A stretch of DNA of 64,000 bases from Shewanella sp. AS1 (GCF_021412565.1 NZ_JAKCLJ010000005.1:124001-188000), one strand, 5' to 3'. Shown: positions 52,618 through 62,557, counted from the first letter of the stretch. The notes: generated by a model from the letters alone, not told the origin. Made by a program: numbers and translations.

Positions 52618-53826
52618 ATGTTCAGCACGCAAACCTATGATGTCGCCATAGTGGGCGGCGGAATGGTCGGACTCGCAACCGCTATCGGACTGGCGATGGA
52701 AGATCTACGTGTGGTGGTTATCGATGCCGGTGAAACTCAAGCGGTTTGCGGCGAAGCCAGATTAAGGGTGAGTGCCCTCAATAAGGCGAGCCAGCGCTTG
52801 CTGACCCATCTGGGCGCCTGGGGCAATATCGATGAAATTCGCATAGGGCCTTATCAGAAGATGGCGGTGTGGAACAAAGATGGCCTGGGCAAAATCGAGT
52901 TCGATGCCAGTAGTATCAGCGAGCAGAGCCTGGGCAGCATCATAGAAAATGACAATATCAGCCATGCGCTTGCCTGCCGCGCGGCCGAGTGTGAAACCTT
53001 AACTCATCTGCAGAACCATAGACTGGCCAAGATTGCTTTTGGCGAGCGTGAAGCCTGGCTGACCTTAGATAATGGCGACAATCTGTCGGCGGCGCTGGTG
53101 ATAGGCGCAGACGGTGCCAACTCCTGGGTGCGTGAGCAGTGCAAGATCCCGTTGACCTTCTGGGATTATGGCCATCACGCCATAGTGGCAAGCATAGAGA
53201 CAGAATTGCCCCATAATGACACCGCCCGGCAGGTGTTTTTGCAATCCGGCCCGCTCGCCTTCTTGCCACTGTTTGAAGATAAGCTCTGCTCTATCGTCTG
53301 GTCACTGCCGCCTCAGCAGGCACAGCAGCTGCTTGCGAGTTCGCCTCAGGCATTTGAACGCGCCCTGACTGCGGCATTCGATGGCAAGCTGGGCATGTGT
53401 AAGCTGCGGGGCGAGCGGCAAAGCTTTCCCCTGCGAATGCGCTATGCCCGCCATTTTGCCCGCCACAGGTTAGTCCTGGCTGGCGATGCGGCGCACACCA
53501 TACATCCGCTGGCGGGACAGGGGGTAAATCTCGGTTTTCTCGATGCGGCAGCGATCATCGAAACATTGACTGAGCTCAAAACAAAGGGCGCAGATTTAGG
53601 TGATTATGCGAATCTGCGAGCGCTTGAGCGCTGGCGTAAATCGGATGCCTTGGAGATGATCGCCGTCATGGAAGGCTTTAAGCGTTTCTTCAATGGCAGT
53701 AATCCGGTTAAAAAAGCCTTGGGGGATCTTGGGTTAAATCTGGTTGATAATTTTTCTCCTATGAAAACACTGTTTATGCAACAGGCGATGGGCAACAAGA
53801 AAGGGTTACCCAAACTCTGTTTATAA
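52618..53826 (+). CDS. ubiI: UbiI-type ubiquinone-biosynthesis FAD hydroxylase (VisC)
   Basis: 402-residue flavoprotein monooxygenase that hydroxylates the C5 position in ubiquinone biosynthesis in E. coli. GXGXXG region VAIVGGGMVGLATAIGL, the EARLRVSALNKASQRLL segment, DG motif VIGADGANSWVREQ and the FAD-ribityl motif LVLAGDAAHTIHPLAGQGVNLG. It follows ubiH after about 30 bp and probably shares its transcript; a 460-bp space then separates it from gcvT. Assignment between UbiI and UbiF paralogues rests on order (ubiH-ubiI-gcvTHP as in E. coli). Confidence 0.9.
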   Translation: MFSTQTYDVAIVGGGMVGLATAIGLAMEDLRVVVIDAGETQAVCGEARLRVSALNKASQRLLTHLGAWGNIDEIRIGPYQKMAVWNKDGLGKIEFDASSISEQSLGSIIENDNISHALACRAAECETLTHLQNHRLAKIAFGEREAWLTLDNGDNLSAALVIGADGANSWVREQCKIPLTFWDYGHHAIVASIETELPHNDTARQVFLQSGPLAFLPLFEDKLCSIVWSLPPQQAQQLLASSPQAFERALTAAFDGKLGMCKLRGERQSFPLRMRYARHFARHRLVLAGDAAHTIHPLAGQGVNLGFLDAAAIIETLTELKTKGADLGDYANLRALERWRKSDALEMIAVMEGFKRFFNGSNPVKKALGDLGLNLVDNFSPMKTLFMQQAMGNKKGLPKLCL

Positions 53827-53979
53827 CAGAAACTGAAAAGTTGAAATCTTTTATTTTTCCATTAAATACAAGTGTTTGACTTTACAGCTAGGGACGGGCT
53901 TATACCCCTGTGGAAACATAGCGGGCTTTTGCATTAAAAAAACTAATGCAAGGCTGTTCGGATTAGAAAATTCAAATGT

Positions 53980-54304
53980 ATACAAAATTGTGACGCGAGG
54001 TATAATTTCGCCGCATTTTGATACCAGAGATCATGCTGAAACTCAGCATGTTTAGACTAAGACAGTCGCCGCACCGGTCGAGGTGATGCAGCCAGGATAA
54101 CGTTTCCTAATGCAGATGAAGCCGATGCAAAATTCACGTTTGGCAACCATGTTGCCCAGGTTAATAAGCCTTGGAAAGGCTATTAAGCGACCTTACAGCT
54201 TGATAGTGGAAAGTGCCGTAACACCAAGTCAAGGTTGCGGTTTTCGAAAGCGATGTGATTGCCATTAAACAAGCCCTGCTAAAAGGGTGAAAAGAAGAGA
54301 GAAT
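53980..54304 (+). promoter_or_regulatory. Long structured leader upstream of gcvT (nature unknown)
   Basis: A TATAAT box at 54001-54006 implies a leader of roughly 290 nt before the gcvT ATG at 54305. It contains hairpins: CATGCTGA / TCAGCATG (about 54032-54050), AAGCCTT / AAGGCTT-like arms near 54168-54184, and GGTTGC / GCAACC-type complements. The conserved core of the glycine riboswitch was looked for and not found. A 52-codon frame (54110-54268) with an AGGA before it could be a leader peptide. 53827-53979 shows no gene. Confidence 0.4.
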
Positions 54305-55399
54305 ATGGCTAATAAAACTGTACTTTTTAACAAGCACTTGGAATCAAACGCCAAGATGGTCGACTTCCACGGTTGGGACATGCCGCTAAACTACGGCTCT
54401 CAAATCGAAGAACATCACGCCGTACGTCAAGACGCAGGTATGTTTGACGTCTCTCACATGACAGTGGTCGATGTAACTGGTGCCCAGGCTTGTGACTTCC
54501 TACGCAAATTATTGGCCAACGACGTTGCCAAACTGACTGTACCTGGCAAAGCGCTTTATGGCGGCATGCTTAACCATGAAGCTGGCGTGATTGACGACTT
54601 AATCACTTATTATCTCGAAGACACCCATTACCGTGTGGTGGTTAACTCGGCCACCCGCGAAAAAGACTTAGCCTGGATTGCCGAGCAAGTTAAAGGTTTT
54701 GATGTCACAGTAACCGAACGTCCAGAACTGGCGATGATCGCCGTTCAAGGCCCGAATGCCAAGGCGAAAGCCGCTGCGGTATTTAGCGCCGAGCAAAATG
54801 CCGCTGTCGAAGGCATGAAGCCTTTCTTTGGCGTGCAGTCAGGTTCTCTGTTTATTGCCACCACAGGCTATACCGGCGAAGCGGGTTACGAAATTATCGT
54901 ACCGGAAGCCGAAGCCGAAGCCCTGTGGCAAGCCCTGCTCGATAACGGCGTTAAGCCATGTGGCTTAGGTGCCCGCGACACCCTGCGTTTAGAAGCTGGC
55001 ATGAACCTCTATGGTCTGGATATGGACGAAAGCATTAATCCGCTGGCGGCCAATATGGGCTGGACCATCGCCTGGGAACCACAAGACCGTGACTTTATCG
55101 GTCGTGAAGCATTAACTGCGATTAAAGCCGCTGGCGCCGAGAAGCTGGTGGGCTTAGTGATGGAAGAGAAAGGCGTGTTACGTCATGGTATGGCGGTCTT
55201 CTTTACCGATGCCGATGGTGTTGAGCAGCAAGGCACTATTACCAGTGGCACATTCTCGCCAACCTTAGGCTATTCTATTGCAATGGCACGCGTGCCAAAT
55301 TCTGTTGCCGATATCGTAGAAGTCGAGATGCGTAAGAAGCGTGTCCCTGTTAAAGTGATCGCGCCTAGCTTTGTACGCAATGGTAAACAGGCTTTCTAA
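54305..55399 (+). CDS. gcvT: Glycine cleavage system T protein (aminomethyltransferase)
   Basis: Transfers the methylene group from the H-protein-bound aminomethyl to tetrahydrofolate, releasing ammonia. 364 residues from ATG 54305. Landmarks: [75 protein letters not shown] and [20 protein letters not shown] ribosome site AGAGAGAAT lies just before the ATG; the GTG 18 bases earlier is less likely. First gene of the gcvTHP operon. Confidence 0.97.
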   Translation: MANKTVLFNKHLESNAKMVDFHGWDMPLNYGSQIEEHHAVRQDAGMFDVSHMTVVDVTGAQACDFLRKLLANDVAKLTVPGKALYGGMLNHEAGVIDDLITYYLEDTHYRVVVNSATREKDLAWIAEQVKGFDVTVTERPELAMIAVQGPNAKAKAAAVFSAEQNAAVEGMKPFFGVQSGSLFIATTGYTGEAGYEIIVPEAEAEALWQALLDNGVKPCGLGARDTLRLEAGMNLYGLDMDESINPLAANMGWTIAWEPQDRDFIGREALTAIKAAGAEKLVGLVMEEKGVLRHGMAVFFTDADGVEQQGTITSGTFSPTLGYSIAMARVPNSVADIVEVEMRKKRVPVKVIAPSFVRNGKQAF

Positions 55400-55463
55400 C
55401 GATTTGAGTAACCCTAAGTTAACTAGTCAAAATTAAGTATTACGGGATTAAGGAACAAAAATA

Positions 55464-55853
55464 ATGAGCAATATTCCAGCTGAACTTAAGTATGCATCTT
55501 CTCATGAGTGGGTTCGTAAAGAGTCTGACGGTTCATACACTGTTGGTATCAGTGAGCACGCCCAAGAGCTGTTAGGTGACATGGTGTTTGTTGAGTTACC
55601 AGAAGTGGGTGACACAGTGAGCGCCGGTGATGACTGCGCCGTTGCTGAATCAGTAAAAGCAGCCTCTGACATCTACGCACCACTTTCAGGTGAAGTGATT
55701 GCCGTTAACGAATCATTAGAAGATTCACCAGAGCTAGTAAACAGCGATGCATACGGCGATGGCTGGTTCTTCCGTATTATGCCATCTGACGAATCAGAAA
55801 TTGGCAGCCTGCTTGATGCCGATGGCTATCAAGCCGTTATCGACGAAGAATAA
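55464..55853 (+). CDS. gcvH: Glycine cleavage system H protein
   Basis: Lipoyl carrier that shuttles the aminomethyl group among P, T and L proteins. 129 residues. The lipoyl lysine is K65 in [15 protein letters not shown], with the conserved flanking [12 protein letters not shown] and [14 protein letters not shown]. Acidic, codon-optimised, complete. It lies about 65 bp after gcvT. Confidence 0.98.
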   Translation: MSNIPAELKYASSHEWVRKESDGSYTVGISEHAQELLGDMVFVELPEVGDTVSAGDDCAVAESVKAASDIYAPLSGEVIAVNESLEDSPELVNSDAYGDGWFFRIMPSDESEIGSLLDADGYQAVIDEE

Positions 55854-55865
55854 GCGTCGAGATAA

Positions 55866-55900
55866 ACAAAGCCCCGTGCCAATCAGACATGGGGCTTTGT
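55866..55900 (+). terminator. Intra-operon hairpin between gcvH and gcvP
   Basis: ACAAAGCCCCGTG pairs with CATGGGGCTTTGT (one G-U pair) around a 9-nt loop, followed by TGTT. Placed 13 bp after the gcvH stop, it looks like a partial terminator that would raise H protein over the much larger P protein. The gcvP start follows after about 75 bp. Confidence 0.75.
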
Positions 55901-55976
55901 TGTTATAGCCCTATAATATTAAAACAAAAACTGGTGCCCTATTAGGGAGCACTGGCAAATATGGAAGTAGGTTATC

Positions 55977-58865
55977 ATGACCAAAGAAACTCTCACTCAG
56001 TTAGAGCAGCACGACCTCTTTATCCGTCGCCATGTAGGCCCGGACAGCGCAGAGCAGCAAGAAATGCTGAACTTCGTTGGTGCCGAATCCTTAGAAGATT
56101 TGACACAACAGATCGTTCCTGAGTCGATTCGTTTAGGCCGCGACTTAGCAGTAAGCCCTGCGTGTGGTGAAGCCGAAGGTATCGCCGCGCTTCGCTCAAT
56201 TGCAGACAAAAACAAGGTATTCAAAAGCTATATCGGTATGGGTTACCACGGCACCTTAGTGCCGAGTGTTATCCAGCGTAATGTGTTTGAAAATCCGGGT
56301 TGGTACACGGCTTATACTCCATATCAGCCAGAGATCGCTCAGGGGCGCCTCGAAGCTATCTTAAACTTCCAGCAAGTCTCTATGGACTTAACGGGTCTGG
56401 ATCTCGCTTCGGCATCACTACTCGATGAAGCCACAGCTGCCGCCGAAGCTATGGCGCTGGCTAAGCGTGTATCAAAAGCCAAGAAAGCCAACATCTTCTT
56501 TATCGCCGACGACGTACTGCCGCAGACTATCGACGTGGTGCAAACCCGCGCCGAGTGTTTCGGTTTTGAAATCGTGGTTGGCCCAGCAATTGAGGCCGTT
56601 AACTACGAGCTGTTCGGTGCCATGTTCCAATACGGTAACCGTCACGGCGAAATCAGCGACTACACTGAGCTGTTTGCCGCGCTCAAAGAGAAGAAAGCGG
56701 TTGTGACCGTGGCGGCCGATATCATGTCGCTGGTGCTGCTTAAGTCGCCAGGCGCTATGGGCGCCGATGTGGTCTTTGGTAGCGCCCAGCGCTTTGGTGT
56801 GCCAATGGGCTTTGGTGGTCCGCACGCCGCGTTTTTCGTGTCACGTGACGAGCACAAGCGTTCTCTGCCAGGCCGTATTATCGGTGTATCACAAGATACT
56901 CGCGGTAACCGCGCACTGCGTATGGCGATGCAGACTCGTGAGCAGCATATCCGCCGTGAGAAAGCCAACTCTAACATCTGTACCGCTCAGGTACTGCTGG
57001 CGAACATGGCCTCTTTCTACGCCGTCTTCCACGGCCCACAAGGTCTGAAAACGATCGCATCACGCATTCACCGTCTGGCCGATATTCTGGCAACAGGTCT
57101 GAAGGCCAAAGGCGTTGAGCTGGTGAATAATACCTGGTTCGATACCCTGTCATTTAAAGTGGCCGACAAAGATGCGGTTATCGCTCGCGCACTGGCCAAT
57201 GAGCTTAACCTGCGTATCGATAACGACGGTATCTTAGGTGTTAGCATCTCTGAGCCAACCACACGTAATGATATCGCTCAGCTGTTCGATGTGATCTTAG
57301 GTGAAGGCCATGGTCTGGACGTTGCGGCAATCGACGCCGACATCCTGGCAAATGGCAGCGCCTCGATTCCAGCAGAATTAGAGCGCAGCGATGCCATCCT
57401 GACGCACCCCACTTTCAATCGCTACCAGAGCGAAACTGAAATGATGCGTTATATCAAGCGTCTGGAAAACAAAGATTTAGCACTGAACCACTCAATGATT
57501 TCTTTAGGTTCATGCACCATGAAGCTGAACGCGGCAACAGAGATGATGCCTGTCAGCTGGCCAGAATTTGGCAACATGCACCCATTCTGCCCACAGGATC
57601 AGGCACAAGGTTATGCCGAGCTGGTCGAGCAGTTAACAAACTGGTTAGTGGACATCACAGGTTATGATGCCGTTTGTATGCAGCCTAACTCAGGTGCCCA
57701 GGGTGAATACGCTGGTCTGCTGGCGATCAAGAAATACCATGAGTCACGCGGCGAAGGCCACAGAAACATCTGTTTGATCCCTCAGTCTGCTCACGGTACT
57801 AACCCAGCTTCTGCACAGCTTGCTGGCATGAAAGTCGTAGTAACCGCTTGTGATAAAGCCGGTAACGTCGACATGGAAGACCTAAAAGCCAAGGCTGCCG
57901 AAGTGGCCGAGAACCTTTCTTGCATCATGATCACTTACCCATCGACTCACGGTGTGTATGAAGAGACAGTTCGCGAAATTTGCGATGTGATCCATCAGCA
58001 TGGTGGTCAGGTGTACCTTGACGGCGCCAACATGAACGCTCAGGTAGGTCTGACTGCACCAGGCTTTATCGGTGCTGACGTGTCTCACCTTAACCTGCAC
58101 AAAACCTTCGCTATTCCACACGGTGGCGGTGGTCCAGGTATGGGCCCAATCGGTGTGAAAGCGCACCTCGCGCCATTTATGCCGGGTCACGCCGTAGTGA
58201 AACATGGTCTTGAGTCAGACAACAATGGTGCCGTATCGGCTGCGCCTTATGGCAGCGCCAGCATACTGCCTATTACTTGGATGTACATCAAGCTGCTTGG
58301 CTACCAGGGTCTGCGTATTTCAACCCAAACGGCGCTGCTGAACGCTAACTACATGATGAAGAAGCTGTCGGCCCATTACCCAGTGCTGTACACCGGCCGT
58401 AATGACCGTGTGGCGCACGAGTGTATTATCGACCTGCGTCCGCTGAAAGAAGCCTCAGGCGTCACTGAGATGGATATCGCTAAGCGACTGAACGACTACG
58501 GTTTCCATGCGCCGACCATGAGCTTCCCAGTTGCGGGCACCTTGATGATTGAGCCAACGGAATCTGAGTCTAAGTTCGAGCTTGACCGTTTTATCGATGC
58601 AATGATCTCCATTCGTGGCGAAATCGCTCGCGTCGAAGCAGGCGAGTGGCCAGCGGACAACAACCCGCTACACAACGCGCCGCACACTATGGCAGACATC
58701 ATGGATCCCGAGTTCGACTCACGCCCGTACAGCCGCGAATTAGCGGTATTCCCGAGCGCAGCCGTGAAAGCCAACAAGTTCTGGCCAACGGTGAACCGTA
58801 TCGATGATGTGTATGGGGACAGGAATTTGATGTGTTCTTGTGCACCGATTGATGATTACAAATAA
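55977..58865 (+). CDS. gcvP: Glycine dehydrogenase (decarboxylating), P protein
   Basis: PLP enzyme that decarboxylates glycine and loads the aminomethyl group on GcvH. 962 residues, a fused (single-chain) P protein. The PLP lysine is in [17 protein letters not shown]. Other landmarks: [13 protein letters not shown] [61 protein letters not shown] and the C-terminal [16 protein letters not shown]. Ends before a strong terminator. It completes gcvTHP; the L protein is encoded elsewhere. Confidence 0.98.
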   Translation: MTKETLTQLEQHDLFIRRHVGPDSAEQQEMLNFVGAESLEDLTQQIVPESIRLGRDLAVSPACGEAEGIAALRSIADKNKVFKSYIGMGYHGTLVPSVIQRNVFENPGWYTAYTPYQPEIAQGRLEAILNFQQVSMDLTGLDLASASLLDEATAAAEAMALAKRVSKAKKANIFFIADDVLPQTIDVVQTRAECFGFEIVVGPAIEAVNYELFGAMFQYGNRHGEISDYTELFAALKEKKAVVTVAADIMSLVLLKSPGAMGADVVFGSAQRFGVPMGFGGPHAAFFVSRDEHKRSLPGRIIGVSQDTRGNRALRMAMQTREQHIRREKANSNICTAQVLLANMASFYAVFHGPQGLKTIASRIHRLADILATGLKAKGVELVNNTWFDTLSFKVADKDAVIARALANELNLRIDNDGILGVSISEPTTRNDIAQLFDVILGEGHGLDVAAIDADILANGSASIPAELERSDAILTHPTFNRYQSETEMMRYIKRLENKDLALNHSMISLGSCTMKLNAATEMMPVSWPEFGNMHPFCPQDQAQGYAELVEQLTNWLVDITGYDAVCMQPNSGAQGEYAGLLAIKKYHESRGEGHRNICLIPQSAHGTNPASAQLAGMKVVVTACDKAGNVDMEDLKAKAAEVAENLSCIMITYPSTHGVYEETVREICDVIHQHGGQVYLDGANMNAQVGLTAPGFIGADVSHLNLHKTFAIPHGGGGPGMGPIGVKAHLAPFMPGHAVVKHGLESDNNGAVSAAPYGSASILPITWMYIKLLGYQGLRISTQTALLNANYMMKKLSAHYPVLYTGRNDRVAHECIIDLRPLKEASGVTEMDIAKRLNDYGFHAPTMSFPVAGTLMIEPTESESKFELDRFIDAMISIRGEIARVEAGEWPADNNPLHNAPHTMADIMDPEFDSRPYSRELAVFPSAAVKANKFWPTVNRIDDVYGDRNLMCSCAPIDDYK

Positions 58866-58970
58866 TTGCTGCTTAGTGTCGAGCTCGAATAAAGAATGCA
58901 ACTACCGGAATAAAGTTTGCAACTCAAATAAAGTTTGCAACCGATAGTTGGATTTTGAGGTCAGTAAAAT

Positions 58971-59000
58971 AAAAAGCGAACCAGAGATGGTTCGCTTTTT
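58971..59000 (+). terminator. gcvP terminator
   Basis: AAAAAGCGAACC / GGTTCGCTTTTT with AGAGAT loop and T run. Just upstream, 58895-58945 has three AATAAAG.TTGCAAC repeats of about 16-20 bp. Confidence 0.92.
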
Positions 59001-59038
59001 TTAACTGTTTGGAGCTTACGAGCCCAACGTTCAACTGT

Positions 59039-59106
59039 ACTAGCTCAGACCTGATCTGACAGTTACCCAGTTTTCTGGTGTCTTCGGCAGATTAGATCTG
59101 AGCTAA
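59039..59106. repeat. Imperfect 18-bp inverted repeat (possible element remnant)
   Basis: TAGCTCAGACCTGATCTG at about 59040 faces CAGATTAGATCTGAGCTA ending at about 59105; 16 of 18 positions pair, around a 30-nt loop. It lies immediately left of the Fic-gene duplication and may be the end of a degraded mobile unit or simply a hairpin. Between gcvP and the first Fic gene (58866-59229) there is otherwise no gene. Confidence 0.5.
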
Positions 59107-59145
59107 ATTCTTTTCCCATCAGTTAATGCTTCCATTGGCGTCCTG

Positions 59146-59212
59146 CCTAGGCAAACATATCCTCACTGACCTTAATCTTGTCGCCCCAGCGGGAGAGGAA
59201 GTCGTCGCTGGG
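59146..59212 (-). repeat. Partial copy A of the dCMP deaminase gene 3' end
   Basis: 67 bp nearly identical to 60566-60632 (copy B) and to 61988-62054 inside the real deaminase gene (copy C). Contains GCAAACATATCCTCACTGAC and CCCCAGCGGGAGAGGAAG. Copies step by 1420 and 1422 bp, so this is the left boundary of the tandem duplication. Copy A lacks the deaminase stop codon region. Confidence 0.9.
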
Positions 59213-59229
59213 CAATAAACCGAATATTT

Positions 59230-60324
59230 TTACTTCAGTAACAAATATCGCGTGCTGCGGCCTGCACCGGATTTAACTAAGCAGCGCTTTTCTACTAAGG
59301 CGGCCAAATGACGCGTTGCTGTCGGTTTACTGACCTGGGCGGCTTTGTGATATTGGGAGGTATTTATGCCATCGGCAAAATCGCCATCAAGCATTCGATT
59401 GAGCACTTTTACTTGTTCTTTCGCTAATTGGGTGTTATCTACTCTGCGCCAAAAATGGGTTTTAAATACAGTCCGTTCAATCTCTTGCAGCACGCCATCA
59501 AAGGTTTCATTCAAGGTATTAAAAAACCAGCTTAACCAAGGTGTGATATCAAGATCGCCTTTTTGAGTTTGCTCAAGGATTTCATAATAGCTTTTTCGGT
59601 TTGCCATTATGCCTACAGACATAGCATAGAAGCGTACCGATTGTTGCTCAGCCTGTGCCAGAGCTAAATCCGTGAGTAAACGAGTGATACGGCCATTACC
59701 ATCGTCCAGAGGGTGCAAGGTTACAAACCATAAGTGAGTGATTGCCGCTCGTAGTAATGGATCGAGTGAGCTGTCCTCTTTAGTGCTGTTGAACCAATCG
59801 ATAAATTGCGCAAGTTCGTTATCGAGTATATTGCGTCCTGGAGCCTCAAAGTGAACGACAGGCTTATCGATTCGACCAGAAACAACCTGCATAGGTGTAT
59901 CGCCCCGTAACCTACCACCAACTGGATTAAATAGGGTATAACCGGCTGGAAATAAGCGGTCGTGCCAGTGCAGGATTCTTTCAAGGGTTAACGGCACATC
60001 AAGGTTATTAACCGCATCAAGCATGATCTCTGCGAGGCCATCGGTTTGTTCTGTTGTGGGGAAAGGCTGCTTTTCTGTCAATCCCAGCTTGGTTGCCAAA
60101 GAGGAGCGCACTGAGAAAGCATTCAGCTTTTCGCCTTCAATGGCACTCGAATGGACTATGTTTGCTAATAAGGTATCGAGCGTAGTCTCTTTTTGATCCT
60201 GAGCCTGACTGGTCATCTTACCAAGCAAAACGCCCTGATTGAGACGGGTCTTTCTTATCAGGGGTTCGATGACGTTTTTGTCCCACTGAAATGTCGGCCA
60301 ATCAGTATGTTGCCAGATCCACAT
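59230..60324 (-). CDS. Fic family protein, downstream copy (DUF4172-Fic-winged helix)
   Basis: 364 residues. N-terminal DUF4172-type domain (MWIWQHTDWPTFQWD), an inhibitory alpha-helix motif SSAIEG (residues 59-64, the class II (S/T)xxxE(G/N) form), the Fic core HPLDDGNGR (204-212), and a C-terminal winged helix (HKAAQVSKPTATRHLAALVE). Fic enzymes AMPylate proteins; both the catalytic motif and its own inhibitor Glu are intact. It is 97-98 percent identical by eye to the tandem copy at 60649, differing at about eight residues plus one Val insertion. The two copies are still both open. The HTH may act on the inverted repeat just upstream (60349-60381). Domain layout resembles adenylyltransferases that regulate a DNA-linked target, but the target is unknown. 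Confidence 0.93.
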   Translation of the reverse strand: MWIWQHTDWPTFQWDKNVIEPLIRKTRLNQGVLLGKMTSQAQDQKETTLDTLLANIVHSSAIEGEKLNAFSVRSSLATKLGLTEKQPFPTTEQTDGLAEIMLDAVNNLDVPLTLERILHWHDRLFPAGYTLFNPVGGRLRGDTPMQVVSGRIDKPVVHFEAPGRNILDNELAQFIDWFNSTKEDSSLDPLLRAAITHLWFVTLHPLDDGNGRITRLLTDLALAQAEQQSVRFYAMSVGIMANRKSYYEILEQTQKGDLDITPWLSWFFNTLNETFDGVLQEIERTVFKTHFWRRVDNTQLAKEQVKVLNRMLDGDFADGINTSQYHKAAQVSKPTATRHLAALVEKRCLVKSGAGRSTRYLLLK

Positions 60325-60348
60325 GAAACTCCCCAGATTTGAAATAGT

Positions 60349-60381
60349 CCATATTCAAATCATATTATGAGTTGAATATGG
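60349..60381 (-). promoter_or_regulatory. Inverted-repeat candidate operator of the downstream Fic gene
   Basis: Perfect 10-bp arms CCATATTCAA / TTGAATATGG around 13 nt, about 25 bp upstream of the Fic ATG. The identical repeat sits upstream of the other copy. A plausible site for the winged-helix domain of Fic, giving autoregulation. Confidence 0.55.
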
Positions 60382-60529
60382 TTTTTAATCAAATCAAAAT
60401 ATGATTAGATTGCCGTTGCTATTCCAATCATCTCATCGAGAGTGGGATTGATGGTATTCAAAGTCGAAGGCTTTATGGCGTGTCTATCCACCCAATGAGT
60501 GGAAATGCCTAAATTTAGTAGAGATACTT

Positions 60530-60632
60530 GCTACTCCACCTGCATCCAATCGACTCTCACGCCAGCCTGGGCAAACATATCCTCACTGACCTTAATCTTG
60601 TCGCCCCAGCGGGAGAGGAAGTCGTCGCTAGG
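60530..60632 (-). repeat. Copy B of the dCMP deaminase gene 3' end (pseudogene fragment with stop)
   Basis: Identical to the last 34 codons of the deaminase gene (61953-62054), including the stop region and the DNA beyond it. It has no start and is not expressible as a deaminase. The spacer between the two Fic genes (60382-60530) is otherwise a direct copy of 61804-61952. Confidence 0.88.
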
Positions 60633-60648
60633 CAATAAACCGAATATT

Positions 60649-61746
60649 TTACTTCAGTAACAAATATCGCGTGCTGCGGCCTGCACCGGATTTAACTAAG
60701 CAGCGCTTTTCTACTAAGGCGGCCAAATGACGCGTTGCTGTCGGCTTACTGACCTTAGCGGCTTTGTGATATTGGGAGGTATTTATGCCATCGGCAAAAT
60801 CACCATCAAGCATTTGATTGAGCACTTTTACCTGTTCTTTCGCTAATTGGGTGTTATCTACTGTGCGCCAAAAATGGGTCTTAAATACAGTACGTTCAAT
60901 CTCTTGCAGCACGCCATCAAAGGTTTCATTCAAGGTATTAAAAAACCAGCTTAACCAAGGCGTGATATCAAGATCGCCTTTTTGAGTTTGCTCAAGGATT
61001 TCATAATAGCTTTTTCGGTTTGCCATTATGCCTACAGACATAGCATAGAAGCGTACCGATTGTTGCTCAGCCTGTGCCAGAGCTAAATCCGTGAGTAAAC
61101 GAGTGATACGGCCATTACCATCGTCCAGAGGGTGCAAGGTTACAAACCATAAGTGAGTGATTGCCGCTCGTAGTAATGGATCGAGTGAGCTGTCCTCTTT
61201 AGTGCTGTTGAACCAATCGATAAATTGCGCAAGTTCGTTATCGAGTATATTGCGTCCTGGAGCCTCAAAGTGAACGACAGGCTTATCGATTCGACCAGAA
61301 ACAACCTGCATTGGTGTATCGCCCCGTAACCTACCACCAACGACTGGATTAAATAGGGTATAATCGGCTGGAAATAATCGGTCGTGCCAGTGCAGGATTC
61401 TTTCAAGGGTTAACGGCACATCAAGGTTATTAACCGCATCAAGCATTATTTCCGCGAGGCCATCGGTTTGCACTGTTGTGGGGAAAGGCTGCTTTTCTGT
61501 CAATCCCAGCTTGGTTGCCAAAGAGGAGCGCACTGAGAAAGCATTCAGCTTTTCGCCTTCAATGGCACTCGAATGGATTATGTTTGCTAATAAGGTATCG
61601 AGCGTAGTTTCTTTTTGCTCCTGAGCCTGACTGGTCATCTTACCAAGCAAAACGCCCTGATTGAGACGCGTCTTTCTTATCAAGGGGTCGATGACGTTTT
61701 TGTCCCACTGAAATGTCGGCCAATCAGTATGTTGCCAGATCCACAT
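60649..61746 (-). CDS. Fic family protein, upstream copy (DUF4172-Fic-winged helix)
   Basis: 365 residues with the same architecture as the copy at 59230: DUF4172-type N-terminus, SSAIEG inhibitory motif, HPLDDGNGRITRLL Fic core and a C-terminal winged helix (AAKVSKPTATRHL). One extra Val (NPVVGGRL) and changes such as Arg to Thr and Arg to Gln in the C-terminal half separate it from the other copy. Both carry the catalytic His. It lies downstream of the dCMP deaminase gene on the same strand, after a 206-bp AT-rich spacer with its own operator-like inverted repeat. Confidence 0.93.
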   Translation of the reverse strand: MWIWQHTDWPTFQWDKNVIDPLIRKTRLNQGVLLGKMTSQAQEQKETTLDTLLANIIHSSAIEGEKLNAFSVRSSLATKLGLTEKQPFPTTVQTDGLAEIMLDAVNNLDVPLTLERILHWHDRLFPADYTLFNPVVGGRLRGDTPMQVVSGRIDKPVVHFEAPGRNILDNELAQFIDWFNSTKEDSSLDPLLRAAITHLWFVTLHPLDDGNGRITRLLTDLALAQAEQQSVRFYAMSVGIMANRKSYYEILEQTQKGDLDITPWLSWFFNTLNETFDGVLQEIERTVFKTHFWRTVDNTQLAKEQVKVLNQMLDGDFADGINTSQYHKAAKVSKPTATRHLAALVEKRCLVKSGAGRSTRYLLLK

Positions 61747-61770
61747 GAAACTCCCCAGATTTGAAATAGT

Positions 61771-61803
61771 CCATATTCAAATCATATTATGAGTTGAATA
61801 TGG
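61771..61803 (-). promoter_or_regulatory. Inverted-repeat candidate operator of the upstream Fic gene
   Basis: CCATATTCAA (61771-61780) and TTGAATATGG (61794-61803), identical to the pair before the other copy. Located about 25-57 bp before the ATG at 61746. Confidence 0.55.
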
Positions 61804-61952
61804 TTTTTAATCAAATCAAAATATGATTAGATTGCCGTTGCTATTCCAATCATCTCATCGAGAGTGGGATTGATGGTATTCAAAGTCGAAGGCTTTATGG
61901 CGTGTCTATCCACCCAATGAGTGGAAATGCCTAAATTTAGTAGAGATACTTG

Positions 61953-62387
61953 CTACTCCACCTGCATCCAATCGACTCTCACGCCAGCCTGGGCAAACAT
62001 ATCCTCACTGACCTTAATCTTGTCGCCCCAGCGGGAGAGGAAGTCGTCGCTGGGTTGTGGGCTGTGTACGGCGCGCAGTCCGGTTTGGATGATTTTCGCG
62101 GCGCAGTTAGGGCAGGGGAAGTGGGTGACCCAGATCTCGCAGCTGCTGAGATCGCGCTTGGCATGGAGAATGGCGTTCTCTTCGGCGTGCAGGGTTTTAA
62201 GCAGTTTCATCTCGCGATCATCGGTTTCGGCACTGTCTGAAATGCCGTGAGGGTAACCGTTAAACCCTAAAGAAACGATGCGATTATTCTCGGTGATCAC
62301 CGCGCCAACCTGGGTGGAGGGATCTTTACTCCAAGAGGCGACGAGTTCTGCCATCTGTAAAAAACGTACTGCCCATTTGCTCATCAT
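61953..62387 (-). CDS. dCMP deaminase (ComEB-like)
   Basis: Converts dCMP to dUMP for thymidylate synthesis. 144 residues. Zinc ligands and the catalytic Glu are in TLHAEENAIL, and the two cysteines in THFPCPNCAAKII; the N-terminal STQVGAVI and SLGFNGYPHGISDS loops are substrate-binding. Complete. Its 3' end (61953-62054) is duplicated as copy B next to the second Fic gene and partly as copy A further left, so this gene was the site at which the Fic module was acquired or duplicated. Confidence 0.9.
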   Translation of the reverse strand: MMSKWAVRFLQMAELVASWSKDPSTQVGAVITENNRIVSLGFNGYPHGISDSAETDDREMKLLKTLHAEENAILHAKRDLSSCEIWVTHFPCPNCAAKIIQTGLRAVHSPQPSDDFLSRWGDKIKVSEDMFAQAGVRVDWMQVE

Positions 62388-62557
62388 CTCTGTGACGTTC
62401 CTTCTTTGCTATGACTAAAAGTATCAGATGCTATTTTCTGTTGAGAGCAATAATAAATCAAAGCTTTTGTGGTGAAAGATAATCAACTTATACCTGGCTT
62501 CCACCAAACTGGTGATCCAAGCACATCAGCGGTTTGTCTCTTGTCTGTATTGCCTGT

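Noticed and set aside
53980..54304. Glycine riboswitch before gcvT
   Set aside because: The conserved aptamer core and the paired tandem arrangement are absent.
59039..59106. Insertion sequence
   Set aside because: No transposase or target-site duplication is visible; only an inverted repeat remains.
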